This document shows positions 22,358-33,433 of a DNA stretch of 64,000 bases, in pieces. The translations under genes and the position numbers were made by a program. Numbering within the stretch: the first letter of the stretch is position 1; every line of letters begins with the position of its first letter. Under the pieces are notes generated by a model, which saw only the letters and a list, made by a program, of their open reading frames with translations, made no database searches and was not told the origin of the DNA. The stretch comes from Urechis unicinctus (Eukaryota > Annelida > Polychaeta > Xenopneusta > Urechidae): NCBI GenBank assembly GCA_034190875.2, contig CM067355.1, positions 32,107,335 to 32,171,334 of the forward strand. Reading direction: 5' to 3'.

Positions 22358-22474
22358 TAACGGCTGGCCCACTCACTAGCCCCGCATCCAGGGTCCAGTA
22401 AAAAAAAGGGCCTCTCTTGGAACCGCCTTATTTGTTGGACAGCCCATCTAAGCTTTACGAATCTTCCAAATGTG

Positions 22475-23061
22475 TGGAAGTGCAGCCCATAATTTGGCCA
22501 AAGTTTTATAATACATATGAATATTGGCCAGGCGCTCTTCATGTGCTTGTAGGGGTACCTGTAATGTTGGGTATGCTTTCAACTAGGTATACACTCATTT
22601 GGCTTTATCTCTAACAGAGATGTTCGCATACACTAACGTCACCTTATCTCTAATGAAGATTTTTGTATACAAAATGCCACTTATTGAAGGCGGGGCTGTA
22701 CTGTTTACTGTATTTTCAAAAACATGTAGAATGGTTCTGTATGGTTTGCAATCTATTCTGGACTTTTCTAGCCCTAAGACCGGGGCATAGCTGCGGTTTA
22801 GTGTGGGTGCCTACTCCACACTTTAGAGAAAGGAACTGGGGGTGATATATTATTGCGCTTGTTTAGAGCTCTATTGGCCAGCTACTTCTGTTTTGATAAA
22901 GTTTACCTGCCACTATCGATGTTGAATACGCAAAGCTGGCCTAATCTCTGAAAGGGGATTCTTCAAGCCTCCTTAAAAGTTGTATTGCGCAACCATTTAC
23001 ACGCTATATATACCAGGCCTGTGGTATATTGAATAGACGAGGTTTGTTAGGCCAATGAACA
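22475..23061 (+). repeat. SegB direct repeat DR2 (unit 1)
   Basis: Partner of DR1, 2.3 kb downstream in the same orientation, starting TGGAAGTGCAGCCCATAATT and ending CCAATGAACA. Copies: 30226-30767, 49017-49604, 57878-58465. DR1 precedes the finger exon and DR2 precedes the coiled-coil exon, each after an acceptor-like AACAG. The pair may therefore reflect duplication of a gene's upstream or intronic region. Confidence 0.7.
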
Positions 23062-23062
23062 G

Positions 23063-23223
23063 GATAGAAACGGCGCACAAAAGCGTATTGCTGAGCTTGA
23101 AGATCGAGTAAAAGAGTGTGAGGAAGAAGGAGGTTATCTGGTGGAAGAAACTATGACCTGGTGGAGCGCGTGCAATATCTGGAGGAGCTTGTTGTCTCTG
23201 GTGTTCGTCCACGACCGTTATAA
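23063..23223 (+). pseudogene. Relic coiled-coil exon (SegB unit 1)
   Basis: After AACAG the frame reads DRNGAQKRIAELEDRVKECE and continues EEGGYLVEE. It then slips one base to YDLVERVQYLEELVVSGV and ends RPRPL before TAA at 23221-23223. Heptad spacing of I/L/V (IAELEDRVKEC, LVERVQYLEEL) indicates a short coiled coil. The slip is present in the other units too. Partner and function unknown; probably part of the same gene as the finger and recombinase-like exons. Confidence 0.4.
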
Positions 23224-23720
23224 CTGCATGTATTAATTACCGTTGATTTCCTGGCCTGGTGAGTGAAGTATTTGGCAAGTGTGCTGCTATCATTTTTCGA
23301 CCATTTAAACTTATTTTTTTCATTCTGGCCAACGTTTGACAATCTGCTAGTATGTATACAAATGATATATATCCACTGCCTGATCATGATGATGACCGAT
23401 CATAACGGTTCAACAAGTTAGTAAATCCGTCAGTAAGGGCAATGGAGTAAGGATTATTCTAGGTCTTTTATATATTTTAAGATTTTTGCTACTGAGCAAA
23501 TTTAAAGTCTCATTCGGAAGACAAAACACTATTTTGATATACAAAGCATTTGTGATGGCCACAGGTGTTTAATCGCGTGGCTAATTCTACCGAAACACAG
23601 TGGTAAGTATTGAGGTATTATTTTTGACTATGGTGGCAGTCATGGCCAAGACACCTATAGCAAGCTATCTATAACTTATTAGTTGCGACTGCTGAATAGA
23701 TCTGATCGTAAGAGTTGCTA
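23224..23720. other. Non-coding stretch of SegB unit 1
   Basis: AT-rich, with a possible splice donor GTAAGTATTG at about 23603 after ACCGAAACACAGTG. No recognisable frame. Equivalent stretches occur in the other units. Confidence 0.4.
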
Positions 23721-23825
23721 ATCGAAGTTATTGGAAACCACTCCAATGTAGACGATTTTAGTGAATTAAACAGTTGGCTCAAGCAAGTAAAGCGGATCAA
23801 GGAAAGTATTGGAGGGAATAGATGA
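23721..23825 (+). pseudogene. Relic frame of 34 codons (SegB unit 1)
   Basis: One frame reads IEVIGNHSNVDDFSELNSWL then KQVKRIKESIGGNR and stops at TGA 23823-23825. The composition (charged, helical) looks coding, but the length is small and no family is recognised. It is repeated in the other units with minor changes. Confidence 0.25.
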
Positions 23826-25329
23826 AGAGAGAGAAAAAGCTTGTGATGGCTCATGGTAACCTGTAGAGAGGCATGTGATTGTGTCTTTTTTGCTATTCAT
23901 AAAGAAGTCTAGAGCACTATCATTCATTCCTGATCACTACAACATGATATCTCTAATAGATAATGTGATTAATACTAGATTCCACCTCCAGGGGCCCATG
24001 GGAGCCGCCCCAAAGCAGCCATGAAGCCTGGCCCGTCTGGACTGCTCTTGTTTTCGCTGTGTATGAGGCCGATTAAACTGACTGTGTTAAAATAACTCTG
24101 GCTAGGATAGGAGGCTTATGCTGTTAATATGAACAGTCGCTACAGGTCAAATCAGAATATACTTAGTGTCTCCATTACCTGGCGTTTTCTGTAACATTTA
24201 ATTAAGGAGACATCGACGAATGAGTCTGAGTAAGATTGATTGTGAAACGGGACTATGGTTCATCCTAGCAAGTTAAGCTTTGATTATATTTGCTGTAACG
24301 CATGTTTCTCGTTACCATCCCGACATCAGCTTCATTAGCAGCTGACCAGCGTTCTGCTTATCATGTATTGAGCCTGATGTCCTAAGGTGTCTGCGGCAGG
24401 TTACCGTAAACAGGGTTACTGGAAACACCACAGACATCTGTGTTGTGAGGAGGCGGTACATATCGATGTAGACAAGGATTTTCAAAGCTGGCCAATGAGT
24501 TAGCAAGAACCATCGCCTTACAGGATCATATTCAGACGGGTATAGACGAAGATATTGCACCATGAAAGAACCACCCGAATAATGGATGCAATCTGTTGAG
24601 TGTGCGGAGTGATTGATGCGCCGGTCATCGTTCAATCACTGGATATGTTCACGGACATGCCCCTAACGAATCCTTATCTCGACCTCAACTCAACCAGACT
24701 GTCTCGCATGTCTCAGTAAATCAACTACCGGGATACATCCATAACAGTGATTGATGGACAATAAGCGCACCATATATAGCTTTGCCAACATAATGTAAAT
24801 GTGTGACAGTCATGGCCTCTCTATGAGATTCATGCTGATCGGCTGGGACAGAAGAGAGCTGACATATTTTAGGTCATGACCATAATGTACCAATATACCC
24901 GAGAGTAGATAATAATCGCATCCCAATTGTAGCAAAACAAGTTGTATAAACTCCGCACTTTCTATACTGTATTACATTGTGCCCATGTAGTAATTGCGTC
25001 AAATCGCGTTAGCACCCACTAGATCCATACCATCATTAAAAATCTATACACATCGATTCCACTTACCGACCAATCAAAACACATTCTTTGTGCATAACAC
25101 TTTGATGATCAAATATGATTGCGCCACTTCCTTTATGAAGCTGTTGTGTGCGTTCAGCACAGCAAAAGTATATCCCACAAATGTCGTTGCGATTAATACT
25201 CAACACTCCATGAATTATTTCGCAATGTTCCCTTCCCAGTCACTCGATCCTTACCGAAAACGCTCACACTCTTGTCGAATTTATCTTGATCATCGTAGCT
25301 TTAAACGCGTCACCACGTCTACGACCAGG
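23826..25329. other. Remainder of SegB unit 1, no gene recognised
   Basis: Frames of up to 119 codons occur here on both strands, for example a plus-strand frame ending at 25353 and a minus-strand frame at 24312-24635. They show no motif, and related frames recur in the other units mainly because the DNA is duplicated. The plus-strand counterpart of 24312-24635 is fully open only in unit 4 (59667-59999). Confidence 0.4.
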
Positions 25330-25785
25330 GGCCGTGTCCATAAAGAATCTTAACTTGAGTCGTCTTGACTTGAGTCGGCGAGCTAAGCTGAGTCCGCGAA
25401 CTCAGGCGTATCCACAAAACAAATTGTTAGCAAACTCAGCTGAGACCGCCAGCTCAGAGCTGGCAAACAGCCAAAACGAACTATTTTTGTGCGAATCGAA
25501 CTATTTGACGAATTTTTTGGCGCAACCACTGTATCTATACCCCCAGCAGACGACAAAAGCCGAAATGGCTGCATAACAGAGATCGGGCAATTGGTCGGAG
25601 CGAGAGGAGTTATTATTAATGGAGGCTGTACGAGAGAGATAGGCTGTTATAGAAGGCCGGTTTTCTGTTCATTTATGTAAGGCTGACAAAATCCAGGCGT
25701 GGAAAGAAGTCCTTTTAGCAATAAATAAGTGAGTTTCCGATACATTTATAACCACAGAATAACCACTACGAATGCTGTTCATTAT
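25330..25785 (+). mobile_element. TIR element with Myb-like gene, left end only (unit 1)
   Basis: Starts GGCCGTGTCCATAAAGAATC after the CCAGG target word. Inside, from the ATG at 25565 to a GTGAGT donor at 25729, lies the first exon of the Myb/SANT-like gene described at 33084. The element is interrupted at 25786 by a Gypsy LTR, and its right half is missing because the truncated Gypsy joins the next SegB unit. It has about 100 bp more subterminal sequence (CTTGAGTC/GCTAAGCTGAGTC words) than the unit 2 copy. Confidence 0.6.
25565..25728 (+). pseudogene. Myb/SANT-like gene, exon 1 (unit 1 copy)
   Basis: MAA, stop, QRSGNWSEREELLLMEAV, RER, stop, AVIEGRFSVHLCKADKIQ and AWKEVLLAIN up to a GTGAGT donor. 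These are the first two helices of a Myb/SANT-like DNA-binding domain, with the Trp residues of NWS and QAW. Two in-frame stops make it a pseudogene. Downstream exons are absent from this unit. Confidence 0.55.
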
Positions 25786-27859
25786 TGCAGGATTCTGACT
25801 TGTAATGATATCGTTGGAGGTGATAGGATATAGCGACCTCTATCGTTTTGTTGTCATGTTGGGTGACAATAAATATCTTTTTTAGTTGTACAAAATCTTG
25901 CTCAGGATTTATCATGGCGCAGTCGGCAGGATCTGTCCGTCGGCAGGATTTGTCCTGTAAGTAACCTGAATATATTCATATCAGCCGTACGTCAACCGTA
26001 TCCCCGTTATTATGCATAGACATCCACAAGCGGGCGATAATAGCGGCGAAACTTTGAATGATCGTGAGATGTCGGAAGGCCAGGGTAACCCCAGCACAAT
26101 CGATGATACTCTGAGTGCAGGAGGTGACCATCTGCCGTCAGTCACCATATCGGCCCAGCAACTCCGTGACCTTGTAAATAGCGTCAACACTATGGCATCC
26201 TCCTTGTCAAACCAACTCCGCCACAATTCTATATCACAGTCCCAGCTAGCCTCTGTCAAACGCCCTGACCGCCCCAACATCGACCTGAATTGCACTGAAA
26301 GTAAATGGGCTTTTCTTCGTCAACGAATGGCAACTCTACAAGCGTCGTGCGCAACTTCCAACATCGTCCCCAGAAGAACTACGAGCCTGTTGTTCAGAGG
26401 AGCTCCGTCTAGAGCTTTTCAATTATGTTGGCTCGTCAACCATCGATTCCCTGGATGAGTCTACCCTGCTTAACCACATACGACGGTTGACTGTCAAGGG
26501 GAAGAATAAGGCTGTCCACCGCCAGGAGTTTTATACCCTCCACCAAGACCCCGGCATGCCTGTCCAGCAGTTTGTGGCACAACTACGAGCAAAAGCTGAG
26601 CACTGCATCTTTCTATCGACGTGCCCCAAGTGTTCCGAAAAAGTGAGCTATGCCACCTCAATGATATCAGATCAGCTGACAGTGGGGATACACGACAAGG
26701 ACATCCAGGGCGAGGTGCTAGCTAAAGACAACCAACTTCAGTCTTTTGCAGCTAAATTCGATCTCATTCAAGCACTGGAAGATGGCAAACGTGCTAAGGA
26801 GCAACTCAGCGATTCAACCCTTGCCACCCAACAGTTGAGCTACCGCAAACGACGTGGCAAACGTGAGAACGGCCATGCAGGCAGCCCTCAAGTGACCCCT
26901 GTGTACAGCACTCCACCAGGCTGTGCAGGTTGCGGTAGCAAGGAACATGGCAGAGTCACCAAACTGCCACAACATCTCCATTGCCCTGCCCATGCCTCTA
27001 AATCTGAGCACTGCGGCATCGTGGGCCACCTACATTCCGTGTGCCGGAAAAAAGAACAGAGTACCTCTAGACGCACAGACACTATGCGTGATGCCACAAC
27101 TTAATGTCAAGCACATCTGTCACACAAACTAATGCAGACAGCACTTTGACATCGTGGTTTATGACTCATGGCTGCCAAGATGAATTCACCCACGCCACCC
27201 TCCAGGCAAACAGGTCTGCCTGGCGCTCGAGACATCACCCCCTCTCAACTCACAAAGCTGTACACGAGAGGTTTGTTGTTCCCCACATAGAATGGATTGA
27301 ATCAGTCGGCCGCTTCGCACACAGACGCCCTCACCAACTACCAAGACTGTCTGTTACAATCAATGTTTTCCCTGACACGCATGCCGCCTTTCACTGCCCT
27401 CTAGACAGGGAGGCAGCATCACTATATAACAGGTGAATATAGACGCAAATGCTGACACTGGGGCTCAAACCTGTGCCTGTGGCATAGATGTCCTCCACTC
27501 CATTGGACTATCAGAGAACCACCTCGTCCCTACTTCTCATTCCATCAATGGTGTCACAGCTTGTGCAATGGCAATGGTTTTATTTGCATCTGTTACTGTG
27601 AATGGCGCTACCAGCAAACAGGCCTTATATGTCGGACGCAATATCAAGGGCTTGTTCCTCTCGATCCGAGCCCTGTTAGACCTGGGCATTGTCCAGCCAT
27701 CATTCCCATTGCCAATGGCTTCAACCATCAATACTACAGTGACATGCACGTGTCCAAAAAGAAAGCCTGCACCCCCACGCCCGTCTGAAATTCCATTCCC
27801 ACCAACCAAAGAAAATACCCAGAAGCTACAAAAGTGGATCCTTCAGTACTATGCCAGCT
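25786..27859 (+). mobile_element. Ty3/Gypsy LTR retroelement, 5' part (fossil)
   Basis: 5' LTR 25786-25914 (129 bp, TG...CA), primer-binding region starting TGGCGCAGTCGG at 25915, gag region from about 26012 with a Cys/His knuckle near 26930-27050, and the start of the protease region near 27430 (DTGAQ-type motif). The copy ends at 27859 where SegB unit 2 begins. It is a broken partial copy with a few interruptions. It is very similar to 33305-37869, so fairly young. Confidence 0.8.
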
Positions 27860-28626
27860 GGGGTTGACCTTCTCCTACTTGACCCAGTTGCCCTTAGCAC
27901 ACAACCACAGACACTTCCTTCTGAATGGAAGTGCAGCCCATAATAGGGACAAAGTTTCATTATAGGTACGAATCTTGTCCAGGCGCTTGTAGGGCCACCC
28001 GTAATCTTGGGTATGGTTTCTGCTAGGTATACATCCATGTGGCTTTATCTCTAACGGAGATGTTCGCATACACTTACGTCTCCTTATCTTTAATGGAGAT
28101 TCTTGTTTACAAAACAGCCACTTATTCAAGAAGGGGCTGTATTGTTAACAGTTCACTCGTGATTGGCTTTGAAAAGCATGTAGAATGGTCCTGTATGATA
28201 TGTAATCTATTCTGGACTTTTCTAGCCCTAAAGCGGGAATATAGTTGCGGTTCAGTGTTGGTGCCTACTCCACACTTTAGACAAAGGAGCTGGGAATGAT
28301 AAATTATAGCGCTTCTTGTGAGTTTTATGGGCCAGCTACATGTGTTTTATTATATTTACCTGCTATTATCGATGTTGGCTATGAAAGCTGACCTAACGTC
28401 TGAATGGGGATTCCCCAAGCCTCCTTGAAGGTTGTATTGCGCGACCATGTCCACGCTTTATATTCCAGATCTGTGGTATATTGAATAGACGAAGTTTGTT
28501 ATGCAAATGAACAGAATACCAAAGGAGTTGTCACTAATTGACTGGTGAATCATTCGTGCCTGAAAGTGTCAGGTTATCACTGGCTGAAGCCGTGCGCTTT
28601 GTCTCAAGCCCCATAATACAATACAC

Positions 28627-28883
28627 TCGCACCAGGATGAACTGCCCACTGTGTGGAAAGACCATGTTAAACCTGATAAGACATGACTTTTCATGACTGG
28701 TGCGTCTCTCTATCAAAAGAACCTTCATGGCAAGGTGCAGTTGGAGCAGAAAAGAAGGGGTGACGCTTCTGACAAACGGAAATTAAAAAACTGTCCCTTC
28801 CCAAAGTGCGGAAGTGTCGTAACACGGCTGGACAAGCACCTTGGCATGAAACACAAGATACGAAATAGAACTGAGAAATATTG
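28627..28883 (+). pseudogene. Relic two-finger exon (unit 2)
   Basis: Finger 1 starts as CPLCGKTMLNLIRH but a deletion and frame change follow. Finger 2 is intact as CPFPKCGSVVTRLDKHLGMK, ending in a TGA right after EKY. More decayed than the unit 1 copy. Confidence 0.4.
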
Positions 28884-29406
28884 AGGTGTCCAAACACTCA
28901 TTTGCCATTAACAGGTCCCGCAAAGTGGGTGAGGCCGAGCACGTTGAACCATTGCAATATGACCATTGACACTGATTCTGCTCCGCTACTCTTGCGCCGG
29001 CTTCACCACATGCACCTGTGCCTGCTGCTGTATCTGATGCGCCAGTGTCCGCATCTATGTCCATATTCCTTCTATGTCCATATTCCGGCGCCTGCTCATG
29101 GTCAGGCAACATCATCTCCGTTTGCACTTGTTGCGACGACATACCAGTGTTAGGGCAAGCTTCCAATTTCACAGAACTGTCTTCTGCACCAAATTACGAG
29201 TTGTCATCTTCTCATCATTTTATTTTTCATTTTCAACGGGGTCCTTACACAACATACTGCATACTCTCTTAATCGGTCATTTGTCGATGTAGAGGAACTT
29301 GATTGTTTCGTATCCTGTATTATGCATGATACAAAACAATATATTAGGTTGTTTTTATTGTAATTATTGCGTCATGTACCTGTTAAGTAAAGTGCCTTCC
29401 GTATAG

Positions 29407-29778
29407 ACAACCAATGTCGAGCAGTTCCGCGCCTGGCTACCAACGATATCTGGGGCTGGGTGAAGCAAGGCCAGTGTGAAGGTCGTCGCAGACCAAGTCG
29501 GTTACCTGATGTCCCTTATTAAAGGAGGAAAAGATGAGCTAAACAAAAATTTCCTTGTTTTAGAGGAAGAGTTTCTTGACAAGGAATTGGCAGGAACCAA
29601 AGCCATGACCATTCAGGCTTATCTATTTTCAATGATAAAATTTTAGAATATGGAAGGGTCCAAGGTTTTCCTTTGGCTAAACAGGACCCGATCATAACGA
29701 AACAGGTGCAGCTGTGTTGCGGAGCCCTGAGGAAGACCATTATAGGAGAGGACGTGGCAAGGAAAATAGAAGACCATA
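29407..29778 (+). pseudogene. Relic SAM-like/recombinase-type exon (unit 2)
   Basis: Same exon as 21656-22026, with the same internal TGA and one-base slip. Its final part is open here up to the donor: ALRKTIIGEDVARKIEDHS before GTAAGT. In unit 1 this stretch has lost a base. Confidence 0.4.
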
Positions 29779-30767
29779 GTAAGTAATGAACATGCTTAAA
29801 TGTCAAATACAACGATTTTCAACATTTCCCATTGATGTGTGGCAAAATTGGGAAGAATATCTAATTAGCTGATTGCAGCTTGTATTTCAATTAACTAGCA
29901 AGTATTAGCGTTAAAAACATCCCCATAAGACTCAAATAAAATCCGAAGCCATTTCCAAGATGCCATTTTGCATCAATTGGTTCTCGACCCCGACCGAATT
30001 TGACAGCAGTGGGAGCGAAGAGGCGAATTGTTCTTTTGTCAAATTATATTCACTCAATGAAACTAACCTTACAGAGTTGGCTGAGCTTGGAGATACATCT
30101 ACCCCCTAGTAACGGCTGGTCCACTCACTAGCCCCGCATCCAAGGTCCAGTAAAAAAAGGGCCTCTCTTGGAACCGCCTTATTTGTTGGACAGCCCATTT
30201 AAGCTTTACGAATCTTCCAAATGTGTGGAAGTGCAGCCCGGGATTTGGCCAAAGTTTTATAATACATATGAATATTGGCCGGGCGCTCTTCATGTGCTTG
30301 TAGGGGTACCTGCATGCTTTCAACTAGATGTTCGCATACATTAACATCACCTTATCTCTAATGAAGATTTTTGTATACAAAATGCCACTTATTAAAGGCG
30401 GGGCTGTACTGTTTACTGTATTTTCAAAAACATGTAGAATGGTTCTGTATGGTTTGCAATCTATTCTGGACTCTTCTAGCCCTAAGACCGGTGCATAGCT
30501 GCGGTTTAGTGTGGGTGCCTACTCCACACTTTAGAGAAAGGAACTGGGGGTGATATATTATTGCGCTTGTTTAGAGTTCTATTGGCCAGCTACTTCAGTT
30601 TTTAACGTTTACCTGCCACTATCGATATTGAATACGCAAAGCTGGCCTAATCTCTGAAAGGGGATTCTTCAAGCCTCCTTAAAGGTAGTATTGCGCGACC
30701 ATTTACACGCTATATATACCAGGCCTGTGTTATATTGAATAGACGAGGTTTGTTAGGCAGATGAACA

Positions 30768-30925
30768 AGATACAAACGGCGCACAAAAGCGTATTGCTGA
30801 GCTTGAAGATCGGATAAAAGAGTGTGAGGAAGAAGGAGGTTATCTGGTGGAAGAAACTATGACCTGGTAGAGCGCAATATCTGGAGGAGCTTGTTGTCTC
30901 TGATGTTCGTCCACGACCGATATAA
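30768..30925 (+). pseudogene. Relic coiled-coil exon (unit 2)
   Basis: Counterpart of 23063-23223: AQKRIAELEDRIKECEEE is recognisable, followed by the same frame slip and small deletions. No open product. Confidence 0.35.
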
Positions 30926-33304
30926 CTGCATGTAATACCGTTGATTTCCTGGTGAGTGAAGTATTTGGCAAGTGTGCTGCTATCATTTATCGACCATTTG
31001 TACTTATTTTTCATTCTGGCAAACGTTTGACAATCTGCTAGTATGTATACAAATGATATATATCCACTGCCTGATCATGATGATGACCGATCATAACGGT
31101 TCAACAAGTTAGTAAATCCGTCAGTAAGGGCAATGGAGTAAGGATTATTCTAGGTCTTTTATATATGTTATGATTTTTGCTACTGAGCAAATTCGGAAGA
31201 CAAAAAACTATTTTGAAAAACAAAGCAGTTGTGATGGCCACATGTGTTAAATCGCGTGGCTAATTCTACCGAAACACAGTGGTAAGTATTGAGGTATTAT
31301 TTTTGACTATGATGGCAGTCATGGCCAAGACACCTATAGCAAGCTATCTATAACTTATTAGTTGCGACTGCTGAATAGATCTGATCGTAAGAGTTGCTAT
31401 CGAAGTTATTGGAAACCACTCCAATGTAGACGATTTTAGTGAATTAAACAGTTGGCTCAAGCAAGTAAAGCGGATCAAGGAAAGTATTGGAGGGAATAGA
31501 TGAAGAGAGAGAAAAAGCTTGTGATGGCTCATGGTAACCTGTAGAGAGGCATGTGATTGTGTCGTTTATGCTATTCATAAAGAAGTCTAGAGCACTATCC
31601 TAAGTCATTCATTCCTGATCACTACAACATGATATCCCTAATAGATAATGTGATTAATACTAGATTCCACTTCCAGGGGCCCATTGGAGCCGCCCAAAGC
31701 ACCCATGAAGCCCTACCTGTTTTCGCTGTGTATGAGGCCGATTAAACTGACTGTGTTAAAATAACTCTGGCTAGGATAGGAGGCTTATGCTGTTAATATG
31801 AACAGTCGCTACAGGTCAAATCAGAATATACTTAGTGTCTCCATTACCTGGCGTTTTCTGTAACATTTAATTAAGGAGACATCGACGAATGAGTCTGAGT
31901 AAGATTGATTGTGAAACGGAACTATGGTTCATCCTAGCAAGTTAAGCTTTGATTATATTTGCTGTAACGCATGTTTCTGGTTACCATGCCGACAACAGCT
32001 TCATTAGTAGCTGACCAGCGTTCTGCTTATCATGTATTGTGCCTGATGTCCTAAGGTGTCTGTGGTAGGTTACCGTAAATAGGGTTACTGGAAACACCAC
32101 AGACATCTGTGTTGTGAGGAGGCGGTACATATCGATGTAGACAAGGATTTTCAAAGCTGGCCAATGAGTTAGCAAGAACCATCGCCTTACAGGATCATAT
32201 TCAGACGGGTATAGACGAATATATTGCACCATGAAAGAACCACCCAAATAATGGATGCAATCTGTTGAGTGTGTGGAGTGATTGATGCGCCGGTCATCGT
32301 TCAATCACTGGATATGTTCACGGACATGCCCCTAACGAATCCTTATCTCGACCTCAACTCAGCCAGACTGTCTCGCATGTCTCAGTAAATCAACCATAAC
32401 AGTGATTGATGGACAATAAGCACACCATATATAGCTTCGCCAACATAATGTAAATGTGTGACAGTCATAACCTCTCTATGAGATTCATGCTGATCGGCTG
32501 GGACAGAAGAGAGCTGACATATTTTAGGTCATGACCATAATGTACCAATATACCCGAGAGTAGATAATAATCGCATCCCAATTGTAGCAAAACAAGTTGT
32601 ATAAACTCCGCACTTTCTATATTACATTGTGTCCATGAAGTAATTGCGTCAAATCGCGTTAGCACCCACTAGATCCATACCATCATTAAAAATCTATACA
32701 CATCGATTCCACTTACCGACCAATCACAACACATTCTTTGTGCATAACACTTTGATGATCAAATATGATTGCGCCACTTCCTTTATGAAGCTGTTGTGTG
32801 AGTTCAGCACAACAAAAGTATATCCCACAAATGTCGTTGCGATTAATACTCAACACTCCATGAATTATCTCGCAATGTTCCCTTCCCAGTCACTCGATCC
32901 TTACCGAAAACGCTCACACTCTTGTCGAATTTATCTTGATCATCGTAGCTTTAAACGCGTCACCACGTCTACGACCAGGGGCCGTATCCATAAAGAATCT
33001 TAACTTGAGTCGTCTTGACTTGAGTCGGCGATTTTTTGGCGCAACCACTGTATCTATACGCCCAGCAGACGACAAAAGCCGAAATGGCTGCATAACAGAG
33101 ATCGGGCAATTGGTCGGAGCGACAGGAGTTATTATTAATGGAGGCTGTACGAGAGAGATAGGCTGTTATAGAAGGCCGGTTTTCTGTTCATTTATGTAAG
33201 GCTGACAAAATCCAGGCGTGGAAAGAAGTCCTTCTAGCAATAAATAAGTGAGTTTCCGATACATTTATAACCACAGAATAACCACTACGAATGCTGTTCA
33301 TTAT

Positions 33305-33433
33305 TGCAGGATTCTGACTTGTAATGATATCGTTGGAGGTGATAGGATATAGCGACCTCTATCGTTTTGTTGTCATGTTGGGTGACAATAAATATCTTTT
33401 TGAGTTGTACAAAATCTTGCTCAGGATTTATCA
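33305..33433 (+). repeat. 5' LTR of Gypsy element
   Basis: TG...CA ended, 129 bp; carries GACAATAAATATCTTTTT, a likely polyadenylation signal region (AATAAA). The same LTR occurs at 25786-25914. Confidence 0.85.

Larger units (their letters stand above)
20110..25329 (+). repeat. SegB unit 1 (segmental duplicate)
   Basis: Starts at GGGTTGACCTTCTCCTAC, the point where all four units become alignable, and ends at the CCAGG before the TIR element at 25330. It contains two ~580-bp direct repeats (20175-20752, 22475-23061), two-finger, recombinase-like and coiled-coil relic exons between or after them, and several small relic frames. Units 2, 3 and 4 match it closely at offsets of about 7751, 26540 and 35400. 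A short piece of it also continues left of 20110 (about 19960-20109), which the other units lack. Confidence 0.85.
27861..32979 (+). repeat. SegB unit 2
   Basis: Begins at GGGTTGACC directly after the truncated Gypsy and runs to the CCAGG at 32975-32979. Parts: DR1 27926-28513, decayed finger exon 28620-28883, recombinase-like exon 29407-29778, DR2 30226-30767, coiled-coil relic about 30770-30925. The first finger is damaged by a small deletion here, unlike unit 1. Otherwise it matches unit 1 closely. Confidence 0.85.

Noticed and set aside
26814-27097. Minus-strand frames over the Gypsy gag
   Set aside because: Antisense shadows that recur in each Gypsy copy.
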